Below the pieces are notes generated by a model, which ran no database searches, had not been told where the DNA came from, and saw nothing but the letters and a program-made list of their open reading frames with translations. This document shows, piece after piece, positions 47,869-59,619 of a stretch of 64,000 nucleotides of DNA. Each line of letters starts with the position of its first letter. Position 1 is the first letter of the stretch. The position numbers and the translations under genes are program-made. The stretch spans positions 2,542,001 through 2,606,000 of the forward strand of contig JBBELK010000162.1 of the NCBI GenBank assembly GCA_037783545.1, in the 5' to 3' direction. This stretch comes from Henricia sp. BOLD:AAB3569. Its lineage: Eukaryota > Echinodermata > Asteroidea > Spinulosida > Echinasteridae.

Positions 47869-47890
47869 GTTTGTCTGGAGTTTGTCTGGA
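47869..47890 (+). other. Rearrangement breakpoint with 11-bp direct repeat
   Basis: The monomer reading GCGACCACGT breaks off after position 47,870. GTTTGTCTGGA occurs twice in succession (47,869-47,879 and 47,880-47,890), then a TTTATTCAG monomer continues. This is the only place noticed where the array leaves the monomer register completely. It coincides with the join between the two 3,083-bp copies. Confidence 0.9.
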
Positions 47891-49107
47891 AATTTATTCA
47901 GTTCCAAAATAGCGACCACTTCAGACGCAATGTTTCCCGAAAGCGGCGTCTGCTTGTGCGAAAACTGTTCCGGCAGGGAGTTTTTGCTAGATTCGACGAT
48001 AACTCGGTCGGTTTAAACGGGAAATTTGCTGAAATTTGCAGAACACGTTTGGGATATAGAGTTGTTTAAGCAGGCAACATTTGAAGTTTGTCTGGAAATT
48101 CCTTCAGTTCCAAAATAGCGACCACTTCAGACGCAATGTTTCCCGAAAGCGGCGTCTGCTTGTGCGAAAACTGTTCCGGCAGGGAGTTTTTGCTAGATTC
48201 GACTATAACTCGGTCGGTTTAAACGGGAAATTTGCTGAAATTTGCAGAACACGTTTGGGATATAGAGTTGTTTAAGCAGGCAAAATTTGAAGTTTGTCTG
48301 GAAATTCCTTCAGTTCCAAAATAGCGACCACTTCAGACGCAATGTTTCCGGAAAGCGGCGTCTGCTTGTGCGAAAACTGTTCCGGCAGGGAGTTTTTGCT
48401 AGATTCGACGATAACTCGGTCGGTTTAAACGGGCAATTGCTGAAATTTGCAGAATACGTTTGGGATACAGAGTTGTTTAAGCAGGCAACATTTGAAGTTT
48501 GTCTGGAAATTCCTTCAGTTCCAAAATAGCGACCACTTCGGACGCAATGTTTCCCGAAAGCGGCGTCTGCTTGTGCGAAAACTGTTCCGGCAGGGAGTTT
48601 TTGCTAGATTCGACGATAACTCGGTCGGTTTAAACGGGAAATTGCTGAAATTTGCAGAACACGTTTGGGATATAGAGTTGTTTAAGCAGGCACAATTTGA
48701 AGTTTGTCTGGAAATTCCTTCAGTTCCAAAATAGCGACCACGTCAGACGCATTGTTTCCCGAAAGCGGCGTCTGCTTGTGCGAAAACTGTTCCGGCAGGG
48801 AGTTTTTGATAGATTCGACGATAACTCGGTCGGTTTAAACGGGAAATTGCTGAAATTTGCAGAACACGTTTGGGATATAGAGTTGTTTAAGCAGGCACAA
48901 TTAGAAGTTTGTCTGGAAATTCCTTCAGTTCCAAAATAGCGACCACTTCAGACGCAATGTTTCCCGAAAGCGGCGTCTGCTTGTGCGAAAACTGTTCCGG
49001 CAGGGAGTTTTTGCTAGATTCGACGATAATTCGGTCGGTTTAAACGGGAAATTTGCTGAAATTTGCAGAACACGTTTGGGACATAGAGTTGTTTAAGCAG
49101 GCAAAAT

Positions 49108-49452
49108 TTGAAGTTTGTCTGGAAATTCCTTCAGTTCCAAAATAGCGACCACGTCAGACGCATTGTTTCCCGAAAGCGGCGTCTGCTTGTGCGAAAACTG
49201 TTCCGGCAGGGAGTTTTTGCTAGATTCGACGATAACTCGGTCGGTTTAAACGGGAAATTTGCTGAAATTTGCAGTTCCAAAATAGCGACCACGTCAGACG
49301 CATTGTTTCCCGAAAGCGGCGTCTGCTTGTGCGAAAACTGTGCCGGCAGGGAGTTTTTGCTAGATTCGACGATAATTCGGTCGGTTTAAACGGAAAATTG
49401 CTGAAATTTGCAGAACACGTTTGGGATATAGAGTTGTTTAAGCAGGCAAAAT
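49108..49452 (+). repeat. Fused dimer, C-type, junction 49274/49275
   Basis: 3,083-bp duplicate of 46,025-46,369, but with GTTTCCCG in the first half. Confidence 0.92.
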
Positions 49453-49797
49453 TTGAAGTTTGTCTGGAAATTCCTTCAGTTTCAAAATAGCGACCACGTC
49501 AGACGCATTGTTTCCCGAAAGCGGCGTCTGCTTGTGCGAAAACTGTTCCGGCAGGGAGTTTTTGCTAGATTCGACGATAACTCGGTCGGTTTAAACGGGA
49601 AATTTGCTGAAATTTGCAGTTCCAAAATAGCGACCACGTCAGACGCATTGTTTCCCGAAAGCGGCGTCTGCTTGTGCGAAAACTGTTCCGGCAGGGAGTT
49701 TTTGCTAGATTCGACGATAACTCGGTCGGTTTAAACGGGCAATTGCTGAAATTTGCAGAATACGTTTGGGATACAGAGTTGTTTAAGCAGGCAACAT
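49453..49797 (+). repeat. Fused dimer, C-type, junction 49619/49620
   Basis: 3,083-bp duplicate of 46,370-46,714. Confidence 0.92.
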
Positions 49798-50284
49798 TTG
49801 AAGTTTGTCTGGAAATTCCTTCAGTTCCAAAATAGCGACCACTTCGGACGCAATGTTTCCCGAAAGCGGCGTCTGCTTGTGCGAAAACTGTTCCGGCAGG
49901 GAGTTTTTGCTAGATTCGACGATAACTCGGTCGGTTTAAACGGGAAATTGCTGAAATTTGCAGAACACGTTTGGGATATAGAGTTGTTTAAGCAGGCACA
50001 ATTTGAAGTTTGTCTGGAAATTCCTTCAGTTCCAAAATAGCGACCACGTCAGACGCATTGTTTCCCGAAAGCGGCGTCTGCTTGTGCGAAAACTGTTCCG
50101 GCAGGGAGTTTTTGCTAGATTCGACGATAACTCGGTCGGTTTAAACGGGAAATTGCTGAAATTTGCAGAACACGTTTGGGATATAGAGTTGTTTAAGCAG
50201 GCACAATTAGAAGTTTGTCTGGAAATTCCTTCAGTTCCAAAATAGCGACCACTTCAGACGCAATGTTTCCCGAAAGCGGCGTCT

Positions 50285-50290
50285 GCATGC
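50285..50290 (+). other. 4-bp insertion creating GCATGC (site 1 duplicate)
   Basis: The same insertion as at 47,202, 3,083 bp downstream, consistent with duplication after the insertion arose. Confidence 0.92.
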
Positions 50291-50417
50291 TTGTGCGAAA
50301 ACTGTTCCGGCAGGGAGTTTTTGCTAGATTCGACGATAATTCGGTCGGTTTAAACGGGAAATTTGCTGAAATTTGCAGAACACGTTTGGGATATAGAGTT
50401 GTTTAAGCAGGCAAAAT

Positions 50418-50762
50418 TTGAAGTTTGTCTGGAAATTCCTTCAGTTCCAAAATAGCGACCAGTTCAGACGCAATGTTTCCCGAAAGCGGCGTCTGCTTGT
50501 GCGAAAACTGTTCCGGCAGGGAGTTTTTGCTAGATTCGACGATAACTCGGTCGGTTTAAACGGGAAATTTGCTGAAATTTGAAGTTCCAAAATAGCGACC
50601 ACGTCAGACGCATTGTTTGCCGAAAGCGGCGTCTGCTTGTGCGAAAACTGTTCCGGCAGGGAGTTTTTGCTAGATTCGACGATAACTCGGTCGGTTTAAA
50701 CGGGAAATTGCTGAAATTTGCAGAATACGTTTGGGATATAGAGTTGTTTAAGCAGGCACAAT
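50418..50762 (+). repeat. Fused dimer, G-type, junction 50584/50585
   Basis: The junction reads TTTGAAGTTCC, with the microhomology C changed to A; all other junctions keep GCAGTTCC. Confidence 0.92.
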
Positions 50763-51172
50763 TTGAAGTTTGTCTGGAAATTCCTTCAGTTCCAAAAGAG
50801 CGACCACTTCAGACGCAATGTTTCCCGAAAGCGGCGTCTGCTTGTGCGAAAACTGTGCCGGCAGGGAGTTTTTGCTAGATTCGACGATAATTCGGTCGGT
50901 TTAAACGGGAAATTGCTGAAATTTGCAGAACACGTTTGGGATATAGAGTTGTTTAAGCAGGCAAAATTTGAAGTTTGTCTGGAAATTCCTTCAGTTCCAA
51001 AATAGCGACCACTTCAGACGCAATGTTTCCCGAAAGCGGCGTCTGCTTGTGCGAAAACTGTTCCGGCAGGGAGTTTTTGCTAGATTCGACGATAACTCGG
51101 TCGGTTTAAACGGGAAATTGCTGAAATTTGCCTAACACGTTTGGGATATAGAGTTGTTTAAGCAGGCAAAAT

Positions 51173-51376
51173 ATGAAGTTTGTCTGGAAATTCTTTCAGT
51201 TCCAAAATAGCGACCACTTCGGACGCAATGTTTTCCGAAAGCGGCGTCTGCTTGTGCGAACTGTGCCGGCAGGGAATTTTTTGCTAGATTCGACGATAAC
51301 TCGGTCGGTTTAAACGGGAAATTGCTGAAATTTGCAGAACACGTTTGGGATATAGAGTTGTTTAAGCAGGCACAAT
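51173..51376 (+). repeat. 204-bp double-indel monomer
   Basis: Carries a private GGCAGGGAATTTTTTGC; the next monomer has a private GTTTATCTGG. Confidence 0.9.
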
Positions 51377-51721
51377 TTGAAGTTTATCTGGAAATTCCTT
51401 CAGTTCCAAAATAGCGACCACTTCAGACGCAATGTTTCCCGAAAGCGGCGTCTGCTTGTGCGAAAACTGTTCCGGCAGGGAGTTTTTGCTAGATTCGACG
51501 ATAACTCGGTCGGTTTAAACGGGAAATTTGCTGAAATTTGCAGTTCCAAAATAGCGACCACGTCAGACGCATTGTTTCCCGAAAGCGGCGTCTGCTTGTG
51601 CGAAAACTGTTCCGGCAGGGAGTTTTTGCTAGATTCGACGATAACTCGGTCGGTTTAAACGGGCAATTGCTGAAATTTGCAGAATACGTTTGGGATACAG
51701 AGTTGTTTAAGCAGGCAACAT
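51377..51721 (+). repeat. Fused dimer, C-type, junction 51543/51544
   Basis: First half has CTTCAGACGCAATG; private GTTTATCTGG. Confidence 0.92.
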
Positions 51722-52337
51722 TTGAAGTTTGTCTGGAAATTCCTTCAGTTCCAAAATAGCGACCACTTCGGACGCAATGTTTCCCGAAAGCGGCGTCTGC
51801 TTGTGCGAAAACTGTTCCGGCAGGGAGTTTTTGCTAGATTCGACGATAACTCGGTCGGTTTAAACGGGAAATTGCTGAAATTTGCAGAACACGTTTGGGA
51901 TATAGAGTTGTTTAAGCAGGCACAATTTGAAGTTTGTCTGGAAATTCCTTCAGTTCCAAAATAGCGACCACGTCAGACGCATTGTTTCCCGAAAGCGGCG
52001 TCTGCTTGTGCGAAAACTGTTCCGGCAGGGAGTTTTTGCTAGATTCGACGATAACTCGGTCGGTTTAAACGGGAAATTGCTGAAATTTGCAGAACACGTT
52101 TGGGATATAGAGTTGTTTAAGCAGGCACAATTAGAAGTTTGTCTGGAAATTCCTTCAGTTCCAAAATAGCGACCACTTCAGACGCAATGTTTCCCGAAAG
52201 CGGCGTCTGCTTGTGCGAAAACTGTTCCGGCAGGGAGTTTTTGCTAGATTCGACGATAATTCGGTCGGTTTAAACGGGAAATTTGCTGAAATTTGCAGAA
52301 CACGTTTGGGACATAGAGTTGTTTAAGCAGGCAAAAT

Positions 52338-52682
52338 TTGAAGTTTGTCTGGAAATTCCTTCAGTTCCAAAATAGCGACCACGTCAGACGCATTGTTTCC
52401 CGAAAGCGGCGTCTGCTTGTGCGAAAACTGTTCCGGCAGGGAGTTTTTGCTAGATTCGACGATAACTCGGTCGGTTTAAACGGGAAATTTGCTGAAATTT
52501 GCAGTTCCAAAATAGCGACCACGTCAGACGCATTGTTTCCCGAAAGCGGCGTCTGCTTGTGCGAAAACTGTGCCGGCAGGGAGTTTTTGCTAGATTCGAC
52601 GATAATTCGGTCGGTTTAAACGGAAAATTGCTGAAATTTGCAGAACACGTTTGGGATATAGAGTTGTTTAAGCAGGCAAAAT
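52338..52682 (+). repeat. Fused dimer, C-type, junction 52504/52505
   Basis: First of two consecutive fused dimers in 1,306-bp HOR copy 1. Confidence 0.92.
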
Positions 52683-53027
52683 TTGAAGTTTGTCTGGAAA
52701 TTCCTTCAGTTTCAAAATAGCGACCACGTCAGACGCATTGTTTCCCGAAAGCGGCGTCTGCTTGTGCGAAAACTGTTCCGGCAGGGAGTTTTTGCTAGAT
52801 TCGACGATAACTCGGTCGGTTTAAACGGGAAATTTGCTGAAATTTGCAGTTCCAAAATAGCGACCACGTCAGACGCATTGTTTCCCGAAAGCGGCGTCTG
52901 CTTGTGCGAAAACTGTGCCGGCAGGGAGTTTTTGCTAGATTCGACGATAATTCGGTCGGTTTAAACGGAAAATTGCTGTAATTTGCAGAACACGTTTGGG
53001 ATATAGAGTTGTTTAAGCAGGCAAAAT
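52683..53027 (+). repeat. Fused dimer, C-type, junction 52849/52850
   Basis: Second of the pair; ends with GCTGTAATTTGC. Confidence 0.92.
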
Positions 53028-53643
53028 TTGAAGTTTGTCTGGAAATTCCTTCAGTTCCAAAATAGCGACCACTTCAGACGCAATGTTTCCCGAAAGCGGC
53101 GTCTGCTTGTGCGAAAACTGTTCTGGCAGGGAATTTTTGCTAGAGTCGACGATAACTCGGTCGGTTTAAACGGGAAATTGCTGAAATTTGCAGAACACGT
53201 TTGGGATATAGAGTTGTTTAAGCAGGCAAAATTTGAAGTTTGTCTGGAAATTCCTTCAGTTCCAAAATAACGACCACGTCAGACGCATTGTTTCCCGAAA
53301 GCGGCGTCTGCTTGTGCGAAAACTGTTCCGGCAGGGAGTTTTTGCTAGATTCGACGATAACTCGGTCGGTTTAAACGGGAAATTGCTGAAATTTGCAGAA
53401 CACGTTTGGGATATAGAGTTGTTTAAGCAGGCACAATTAGAAGTTTGTCTGGAAATTCCTTCAGTTCCAAAATAGCGACCACTTCAGACGCAATGTTTCC
53501 CGAAAGCGGCGTCTGCTTGTGCGAAAACTGTTCCGGCAGGGAGTTTTTGCTAGATTCGACGATAATTCGGTCGGTTTAAACGGGAAATTTGCTGAAATTT
53601 GCAGAACACGTTTGGGACATAGAGTTGTTTAAGCAGGCAAAAT

Positions 53644-53988
53644 TTGAAGTTTGTCTGGAAATTCCTTCAGTTCCAAAATAGCGACCACGTCAGACGCATT
53701 GTTTCCCGAAAGCGGCGTCTGCTTGTGCGAAAACTGTTCCGGCAGGGAGTTTTTGCTAGATTCGACGATAACTCGGTCGGTTTAAACGGGAAATTTGCTG
53801 AAATTTGCAGTTCCAAAATAGCGACCACGTCAGACGCATTGTTTCCCGAAAGCGGCGTCTGCTTGTGCGAAAACTGTGCCGACAGGGAGTTTTTGCTAGA
53901 TTCGACGATAATTCGGTCGGTTTAAACGGAAAATTGCTGAAATTTGCAGAACACGTTTGGGATATAGAGTTGTTTAAGCAGGCAAAAT
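53644..53988 (+). repeat. Fused dimer, C-type, junction 53810/53811
   Basis: 1,306-bp HOR copy 2; carries GTGCCGACAGG. Confidence 0.92.
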
Positions 53989-54333
53989 TTGAAGTTTGTC
54001 TGGAAATTTCTTCAGTTTCAAAATAGCGACCACGTCAGACGCATTGTTTCCCGAAAGCGGCGTCTGCTTGTGCGAAAACTGTTCCGGCAGGGAGTTTTTG
54101 CTAGATTCGACGATAACTCGGTCGGTTTAAACGGGAAATTTGCTGAAATTTGCAGTTCCAAAATAGCGACCACGTCAGACGCATTGTTTCCCGAAAGCGG
54201 CGTCTGCTTGTGCGAAAACTGTGCCGGCAGGGAGTTTTTGCTAGATTCGACGATAATTCGGTCGGTTTAAACGGAAAATTGCTGTAATTTGCAGAACACG
54301 TTTGGGATATAGAGTTGTTTAAGCAGGCAAAAT
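53989..54333 (+). repeat. Fused dimer, C-type, junction 54155/54156
   Basis: Starts with AAATTTCTTCAG; ends with GCTGTAATTTGC. Confidence 0.92.
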
Positions 54334-54743
54334 TTGAAGTTTGTCTGGAAATTCCTTCAGTTCCAAAATAGCGACCACTTCAGACGCAATGTTTCCCGAA
54401 AGCGGCGTCTGCTTGTGCGAAAACTGTTCTGGCAGGGAATTTTTGCTAGAGTCGACGATAACTCGGTCGGTTTAAACGGGAAATTGCTGAAATTTGCAGA
54501 ACACGTTTGGGATATAGAGTTGTTTAAGCAGGCAAAATTTGAAGTTTGTCTGGAAATTCCTTCAGTTCCAAAATAACGACCACGTCAGACGCATTGTTTC
54601 CCGAAAGCGGCGTCTGCTTGTGCGAAAACTGTTCCGGCAGGGAGTTTTTGCTAGATTCGACGATAACTCGGTCGGTTTAAACGAGAATTTGCTGAAATTT
54701 GCAGAACACGTTTGGGATATAGAGTTGTTTAAGCAGGCAAAAT

Positions 54744-55088
54744 TTGAAGTTTGTCTGGAAATTCCTTCAGTTCCAAAATAGCGACCAGTTCAGACGCAAT
54801 GTTTCCCGAAAGCGGCGTCTGCTTGTGCGAAAACTGTTCCGGCAGGGAGTTTTTGCTAGATTCGACGATAACTCGGTCGGTTTAAACGGGAAATTTGCTG
54901 AAATTTGCAGTTCCAAAATAGCGACCACGTCAGACGCATTGTTTGCCGAAAGCGGCGTCTGCTTGTGCGAAAACTGTTCCGGCAGGGAGTTTTTGCTAGA
55001 TTCGACGATAACTCGGTCGGTTTAAACGGGAAATTGCTGAAATTTGCAGAATACGTTTGGGATATAGAGTTGTTTAAGCAGGCACAAT
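54744..55088 (+). repeat. Fused dimer, G-type, junction 54910/54911
   Basis: First half CCAGTTCAGACGCAATG; follows an AACGAGAATTTGC monomer. Confidence 0.92.
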
Positions 55089-55432
55089 TTGAAGTTTGTC
55101 TGGAAATTCCTTCAGTTCCAAAAGAGCGACCACTTCAGACGCAATGTTTCCCGAAAGCGGCGTCTGCTTGTGCGAAACTGTTCCGGCAGGGAGTTTTTGC
55201 TAGATTCGACGATAACTCGGTCGGTTTAAACGGGAAATTTGCTGAAATTTGCAGTTCCAAAATAGCGACCACGTCAGACGCATTGTTTCCCGAAAGCGGC
55301 GTCTGCTTGTGCGAAAACTGTTCCGGCAGGGAGTTTTTGCTAGATTCGACGATAACTCGGTCGGTTTAAACGGGCAATTGCTGAAATTTGCAGAATACGT
55401 TTGGGATACAGAGTTGTTTAAGCAGGCAACAT
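55089..55432 (+). repeat. Fused dimer, C-type, junction 55254/55255
   Basis: 344 bp because one A is lost in GTGCGAAACTG. Starts as the AAAAGAG class and switches to the TTCCGG class after that indel. Confidence 0.92.
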
Positions 55433-55903
55433 TTGAAGTTTGTCTGGAAATTCCTTCAGTTCCAAAATAGCGACCACTTCGGACGCAATGTTTCCCGAAA
55501 GCGGCGTCTGCTTGTGCGAAAACTGTTCCGGCAGGGAGTTTTTGCTAGATTCGACGATAACTCGGTCGGTTTAAACGGGAAATTGCTGAAATTTGCAGAA
55601 CACGTTTGGGATATAGAGTTGTTTAAGCAGGCACAATTTGAAGTTTGTCTGGAAATTCCTTCAGTTCCAAAATAGCGACCACGTCAGACGCATTGTTTCC
55701 CGAAAGCGGCGTCTGCTTGTGCGAAAACTGTTCCGGCAGGGAGTTTTTGCTAGATTCGACGATAACTCGGTCGGTTTAAACGGGAAATTGCTGAAATTTG
55801 CAGAACACGTTTGGGATATAGAGTTGTTTAAGCAGGCACAATTAGAAGTTTGTCTGGAAATTCCTTCAGTTCCAAAATAGCGACCACTTCAGACGCAATG
55901 TTT

Positions 55904-56662
55904 CCCGAAAGCGGCGTCTGCTTGTGCGAAAACTGTTCCGGCAGGGAGTTTTTGCTAGATTCGACGATAACTCGGTCGGTTTAAACGGGCAATTGCTGAA
56001 ATTTGCAGAATACGTTTGGGATACAGAGTTGTTTAAGCAGGCAACATTTGAAGTTTGTCTGGAAATTCCTTCAGTTCCAAAATAGCGACCACTTCGGACG
56101 CAATGTTTCCCGAAAGCGGCGTCTGCTTGTGCGAAAACTGTTCCGGCAGGGAGTTTTTGCTAGATTCGACGATAACTCGGTCGGTTTAAACGGGAAATTG
56201 CTGAAATTTGCAGAACACGTTTGGGATATAGAGTTGTTTAAGCAGGCAAAATTTGAAGTTTGTCTGGAAATTCCTTCAGTTCCAAAATAACGACCACGTC
56301 AGACGCATTGTTTCCCGAAAGCGGCGTCTGCTTGTGCGAAAACTGTTCCGGCAGGGAGTTTTTGCTAGATTCGACGATAACTCGGTCGGTTTAAACGGGC
56401 AATTGCTGAAATTTGCAGAATACGTTTGGGATACAGAGTTGTTTAAGCAGGCAACATTTGAAGTTTGTCTGGAAATTCCTTCAGTTCCAAAATAGCGACC
56501 ACTTCGGACGCAATGTTTCCCGAAAGCGGCGTCTGCTTGTGCGAAAACTGTTCCGGCAGGGAGTTTTTGCTAGATTCGACGATAACTCGGTCGGTTTAAA
56601 CGGGAAATTGCTGAAATTTGCAGAACACGTTTGGGATATAGAGTTGTTTAAGCAGGCAAAAT
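55904..56662 (+). repeat. 410-bp dimer HOR, nearly two copies
   Basis: The GGGCAATTG / GATACAG / ACATTTG monomer followed by a CGGACGC monomer repeats with a 410-bp period (56,003 to 56,413 and 56,253 to 56,663). Edges are approximate. Confidence 0.75.
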
Positions 56663-57007
56663 TTGAAGTTTGTCTGGAAATTCCTTCAGTTCCAAAATAG
56701 CGACCAGTTCAGACGCAATGTTTCCCGAAAGCGGCGTCTGCTTGTGCGAAAACTGTTCCGGCAGGGAGTTTTTGCTAGATTCGACGATAACTCGGTCGGT
56801 TTAAACGGGAAATTTGCTGAAATTTGCAGTTCCAAAATAGCGACCACGTCAGACGCATTGTTTGCCGAAAGCGGCGTCTGCTTGTGCGAAAACTGTTCCG
56901 GCAGGGAGTTTTTGCTAGATTCGACGATAACTCGGTCGGTTTAAACGGGAAATTGCTGAAATTTGCAGAATACGTTTGGGATATAGAGTTGTTTAAGCAG
57001 GCACAAT
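56663..57007 (+). repeat. Fused dimer, G-type, junction 56829/56830
   Basis: Repeats 54,744-55,088 at offset 1,919. Confidence 0.92.
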
Positions 57008-57352
57008 TTGAAGTTTGTCTGGAAATTCCTTCAGTTCCAAAAGAGCGACCACTTCAGACGCAATGTTTCCCGAAAGCGGCGTCTGCTTGTGCGAAAACTG
57101 TTCCGGCAGGGAGTTTTTGCTAGATTCGACGATAACTCGGTCGGTTTAAACGGGAAATTTGCTGAAATTTGCAGTTCCAAAATAGCGACCACGTCAGACG
57201 CATTGTTTCCCGAAAGCGGCGTCTGCTTGTGCGAAAACTGTTCCGGCAGGGAGTTTTTGCTAGATTCGACGATAACTCGGTCGGTTTAAACGGGCAATTG
57301 CTGAAATTTGCAGAATACGTTTGGGATACAGAGTTGTTTAAGCAGGCAACAT
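57008..57352 (+). repeat. Fused dimer, C-type, junction 57174/57175
   Basis: Like 55,089 but without the lost A; starts AAAAGAG. Confidence 0.92.
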
Positions 57353-57968
57353 TTGAAGTTTGTCTGGAAATTCCTTCAGTTCCAAAATAGCGACCACTTC
57401 GGACGCAATGTTTCCCGAAAGCGGCGTCTGCTTGTGCGAAAACTGTTCCGGCAGGGAGTTTTTGCTAGATTCGACGATAACTCGGTCGGTTTAAACGGGA
57501 AATTGCTGAAATTTGCAGAACACGTTTGGGATATAGAGTTGTTTAAGCAGGCACAATTTGAAGTTTGTCTGGAAATTCCTTCAGTTCCAAAATAGCGACC
57601 ACGTCAGACGCATTGTTTCCCGAAAGCGGCGTCTGCTTGTGCGAAAACTGTTCCGGCAGGGAGTTTTTGCTAGATTCGACGATAACTCGGTCGGTTTAAA
57701 CGGGAAATTGCTGAAATTTGCAGAACACGTTTGGGATATAGAGTTGTTTAAGCAGGCACAATTAGAAGTTTGTCTGGAAATTCCTTCAGTTCCAAAATAG
57801 CGACCACTTCAGACGCAATGTTTCCCGAAAGCGGCGTCTGCTTGTGCGAAAACTGTTCCGGCAGGGAGTTTTTGCTAGATTCGACGATAATTCGGTCGGT
57901 TTAAACGGGAAATTTGCTGAAATTTGCAGAACACGTTTGGGACATAGAGTTGTTTAAGCAGGCAAAAT

Positions 57969-58313
57969 TTGAAGTTTGTCTGGAAATTCCTTCAGTTCCA
58001 AAATAGCGACCACGTCAGACGCATTGTTTCCCGAAAGCGGCGTCTGCTTGTGCGAAAACTGTTCCGGCAGGGAGTTTTTGCTAGATTCGACGATAACTCG
58101 GTCGGTTTAAACGGGAAATTTGCTGAAATTTGCAGTTCCAAAATAGCGACCACGTCAGACGCATTGTTTCCCGAAAGCGGCGTCTGCTTGTGCGAAAACT
58201 GTGCCGGCAGGGAGTTTTTGCTAGATTCGACGATAATTCGGTCGGTTTAAACGGAAAATTGCTGAAATTTGCAGAACACGTTTGGGATATAGAGTTGTTT
58301 AAGCAGGCAAAAT
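57969..58313 (+). repeat. Fused dimer, C-type, junction 58135/58136
   Basis: 5,631-bp duplicate of 52,338-52,682. Confidence 0.92.
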
Positions 58314-58658
58314 TTGAAGTTTGTCTGGAAATTCCTTCAGTTTCAAAATAGCGACCACGTCAGACGCATTGTTTCCCGAAAGCGGCGTCTGCTTGTGCGA
58401 AAACTGTTCCGGCAGGGAGTTTTTGCTAGATTCGACGATAACTCGGTCGGTTTAAACGGGAAATTTGCTGAAATTTGCAGTTCCAAAATAGCGACCACGT
58501 CAGACGCATTGTTTCCCGAAAGCGGCGTCTGCTTGTGCGAAAACTGTGCCGGCAGGGAGTTTTTGCTAGATTCGACGATAATTCGGTCGGTTTAAACGGG
58601 AAATTGCTGTAATTTGCAGAACACGTTTGGGATATAGAGTTGTTTAAGCAGGCAAAAT
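58314..58658 (+). repeat. Fused dimer, C-type, junction 58480/58481
   Basis: 5,631-bp duplicate of 52,683-53,027, with ACGGGAAATTGCTGTAAT. Confidence 0.92.
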
Positions 58659-59274
58659 TTGAAGTTTGTCTGGAAATTCCTTCAGTTCCAAAATAGCGAC
58701 CACTTCAGACGCAATGTTTCCCGAAAGCGGCGTCTGCTTGTGCGAAAACTGTTCTGGCAGGGAATTTTTGCTAGAGTCGACGATAACTCGGTCGGTTTAA
58801 ACGGGAAATTGCTGAAATTTGCAGAACACGTTTGGGATATAGAGTTGTTTAAGCAGGCAAAATTTGAAGTTTGTCTGGAAATTCCTTCAGTTCCAAAATA
58901 ACGACCACGTCAGACGCATTGTTTCCCGAAAGCGGCGTCTGCTTGTGCGAAAACTGTTCCGGCAGGGAGTTTTTGCTAGATTCGACGATAACTCGGTCGG
59001 TTTAAACGGGAAATTGCTGAAATTTGCAGAACACGTTTGGGATATAGAGTTGTTTAAGCAGGCACAATTAGAAGTTTGTCTGGAAATTCCTTCAGTTCCA
59101 AAATAGCGACCACTTCAGACGCAATGTTTCCCGAAAGCGGCGTCTGCTTGTGCGAAAACTGTTCCGGCAGGGAGTTTTTGCTAGATTCGACGATAATTCG
59201 GTCGGTTTAAACGGGAAATTTGCTGAAATTTGCAGAACACGTTTGGGACATAGAGTTGTTTAAGCAGGCAAAAT

Positions 59275-59619
59275 TTGAAGTTTGTCTGGAAATTCCTTCA
59301 GTTCCAAAATAGCGACCACGTCAGACGCATTGTTTCCCGAAAGCGGCGTCTGCTTGTGCGAAAACTGTTCCGGCAGGGAGTTTTTGCTAGATTCGACGAT
59401 AACTCGGTCGGTTTAAACGGGAAATTTGCTGAAATTTGCAGTTCCAAAATAGCGACCACGTCAGACGCATTGTTTCCCGAAAGCGGCGTCTGCTTGTGCG
59501 AAAACTGTGCCGACAGGGAGTTTTTGCTAGATTCGACGATAATTCGGTCGGTTTAAACGGAAAATTGCTGAAATTTGCAGAACACGTTTGGGATATAGAG
59601 TTGTTTAAGCAGGCAAAAT
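59275..59619 (+). repeat. Fused dimer, C-type, junction 59441/59442
   Basis: 5,631-bp duplicate of 53,644-53,988, sharing GTGCCGACAGG. Confidence 0.92.

Larger units (their letters stand above)
44798..47880 (+). repeat. 3,083-bp HOR, copy 1
   Basis: Begins in the TTTATTCAG monomer at 44,792 and contains monomers 44,998 to 46,920 with two fused dimers (46,025 and 46,370). Its right end includes a GCATGC-bearing monomer, a GCATGC-bearing fused dimer (47,335) and the broken unit at 47,684. The right-hand part, from about 47,308, has no counterpart in copy 2. Confidence 0.86.
47881..50391 (+). repeat. 3,083-bp HOR, copy 2 (partial)
   Basis: Restarts the series at the 47,880 breakpoint. Monomers 48,081, 48,287, 48,697, 49,108, 49,453 and 50,003 sit 3,083 bp after their partners. 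The GCATGC insertion near 47,204 is also duplicated (50,287). Homology ends near 50,391, where GGGATATAG replaces GGGACATAG. Confidence 0.86.
51966..53271 (+). repeat. 1,306-bp HOR, copy 1
   Basis: Composition 345+345+205+205+206 bp. Markers are GCTGTAATTTGC, CAGGGAATTTTTGC with TAGAGTCGACG, ATTAGAAG and GGGACATAG. Confidence 0.87.
53272..54577 (+). repeat. 1,306-bp HOR, copy 2
   Basis: Repeats copy 1, with GTGCCGACAGG near 53,880 and AAATTTCTTCAG near 54,007 as distinguishing variants. Confidence 0.87.
51413..57043 (+). repeat. 5,631-bp HOR, copy 1
   Basis: Sequence from about 51,413 to 55,175 recurs at 57,044-60,806. It contains two 1,306-bp HOR units. The remaining right part (about 55,176-57,043) is itself a mosaic: 55,249-55,880 repeats 51,538-52,169 (offset 3,711), and 56,663-57,090 repeats 54,744-55,170 (offset 1,919). 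Confidence 0.85.
57597..58902 (+). repeat. 1,306-bp HOR, copy 3
   Basis: The 5,631-bp duplicate of the unit at 51,966. Confidence 0.87.

Noticed and set aside
54905-55369. Longest + strand open frame, 154 codons
   Set aside because: It arises only because the stop in AAAATAG is changed to AAAAGAG and a nearby A is lost in GTGCGAAACTG. It reads through satellite monomers in changing frames and has no recognisable domain.
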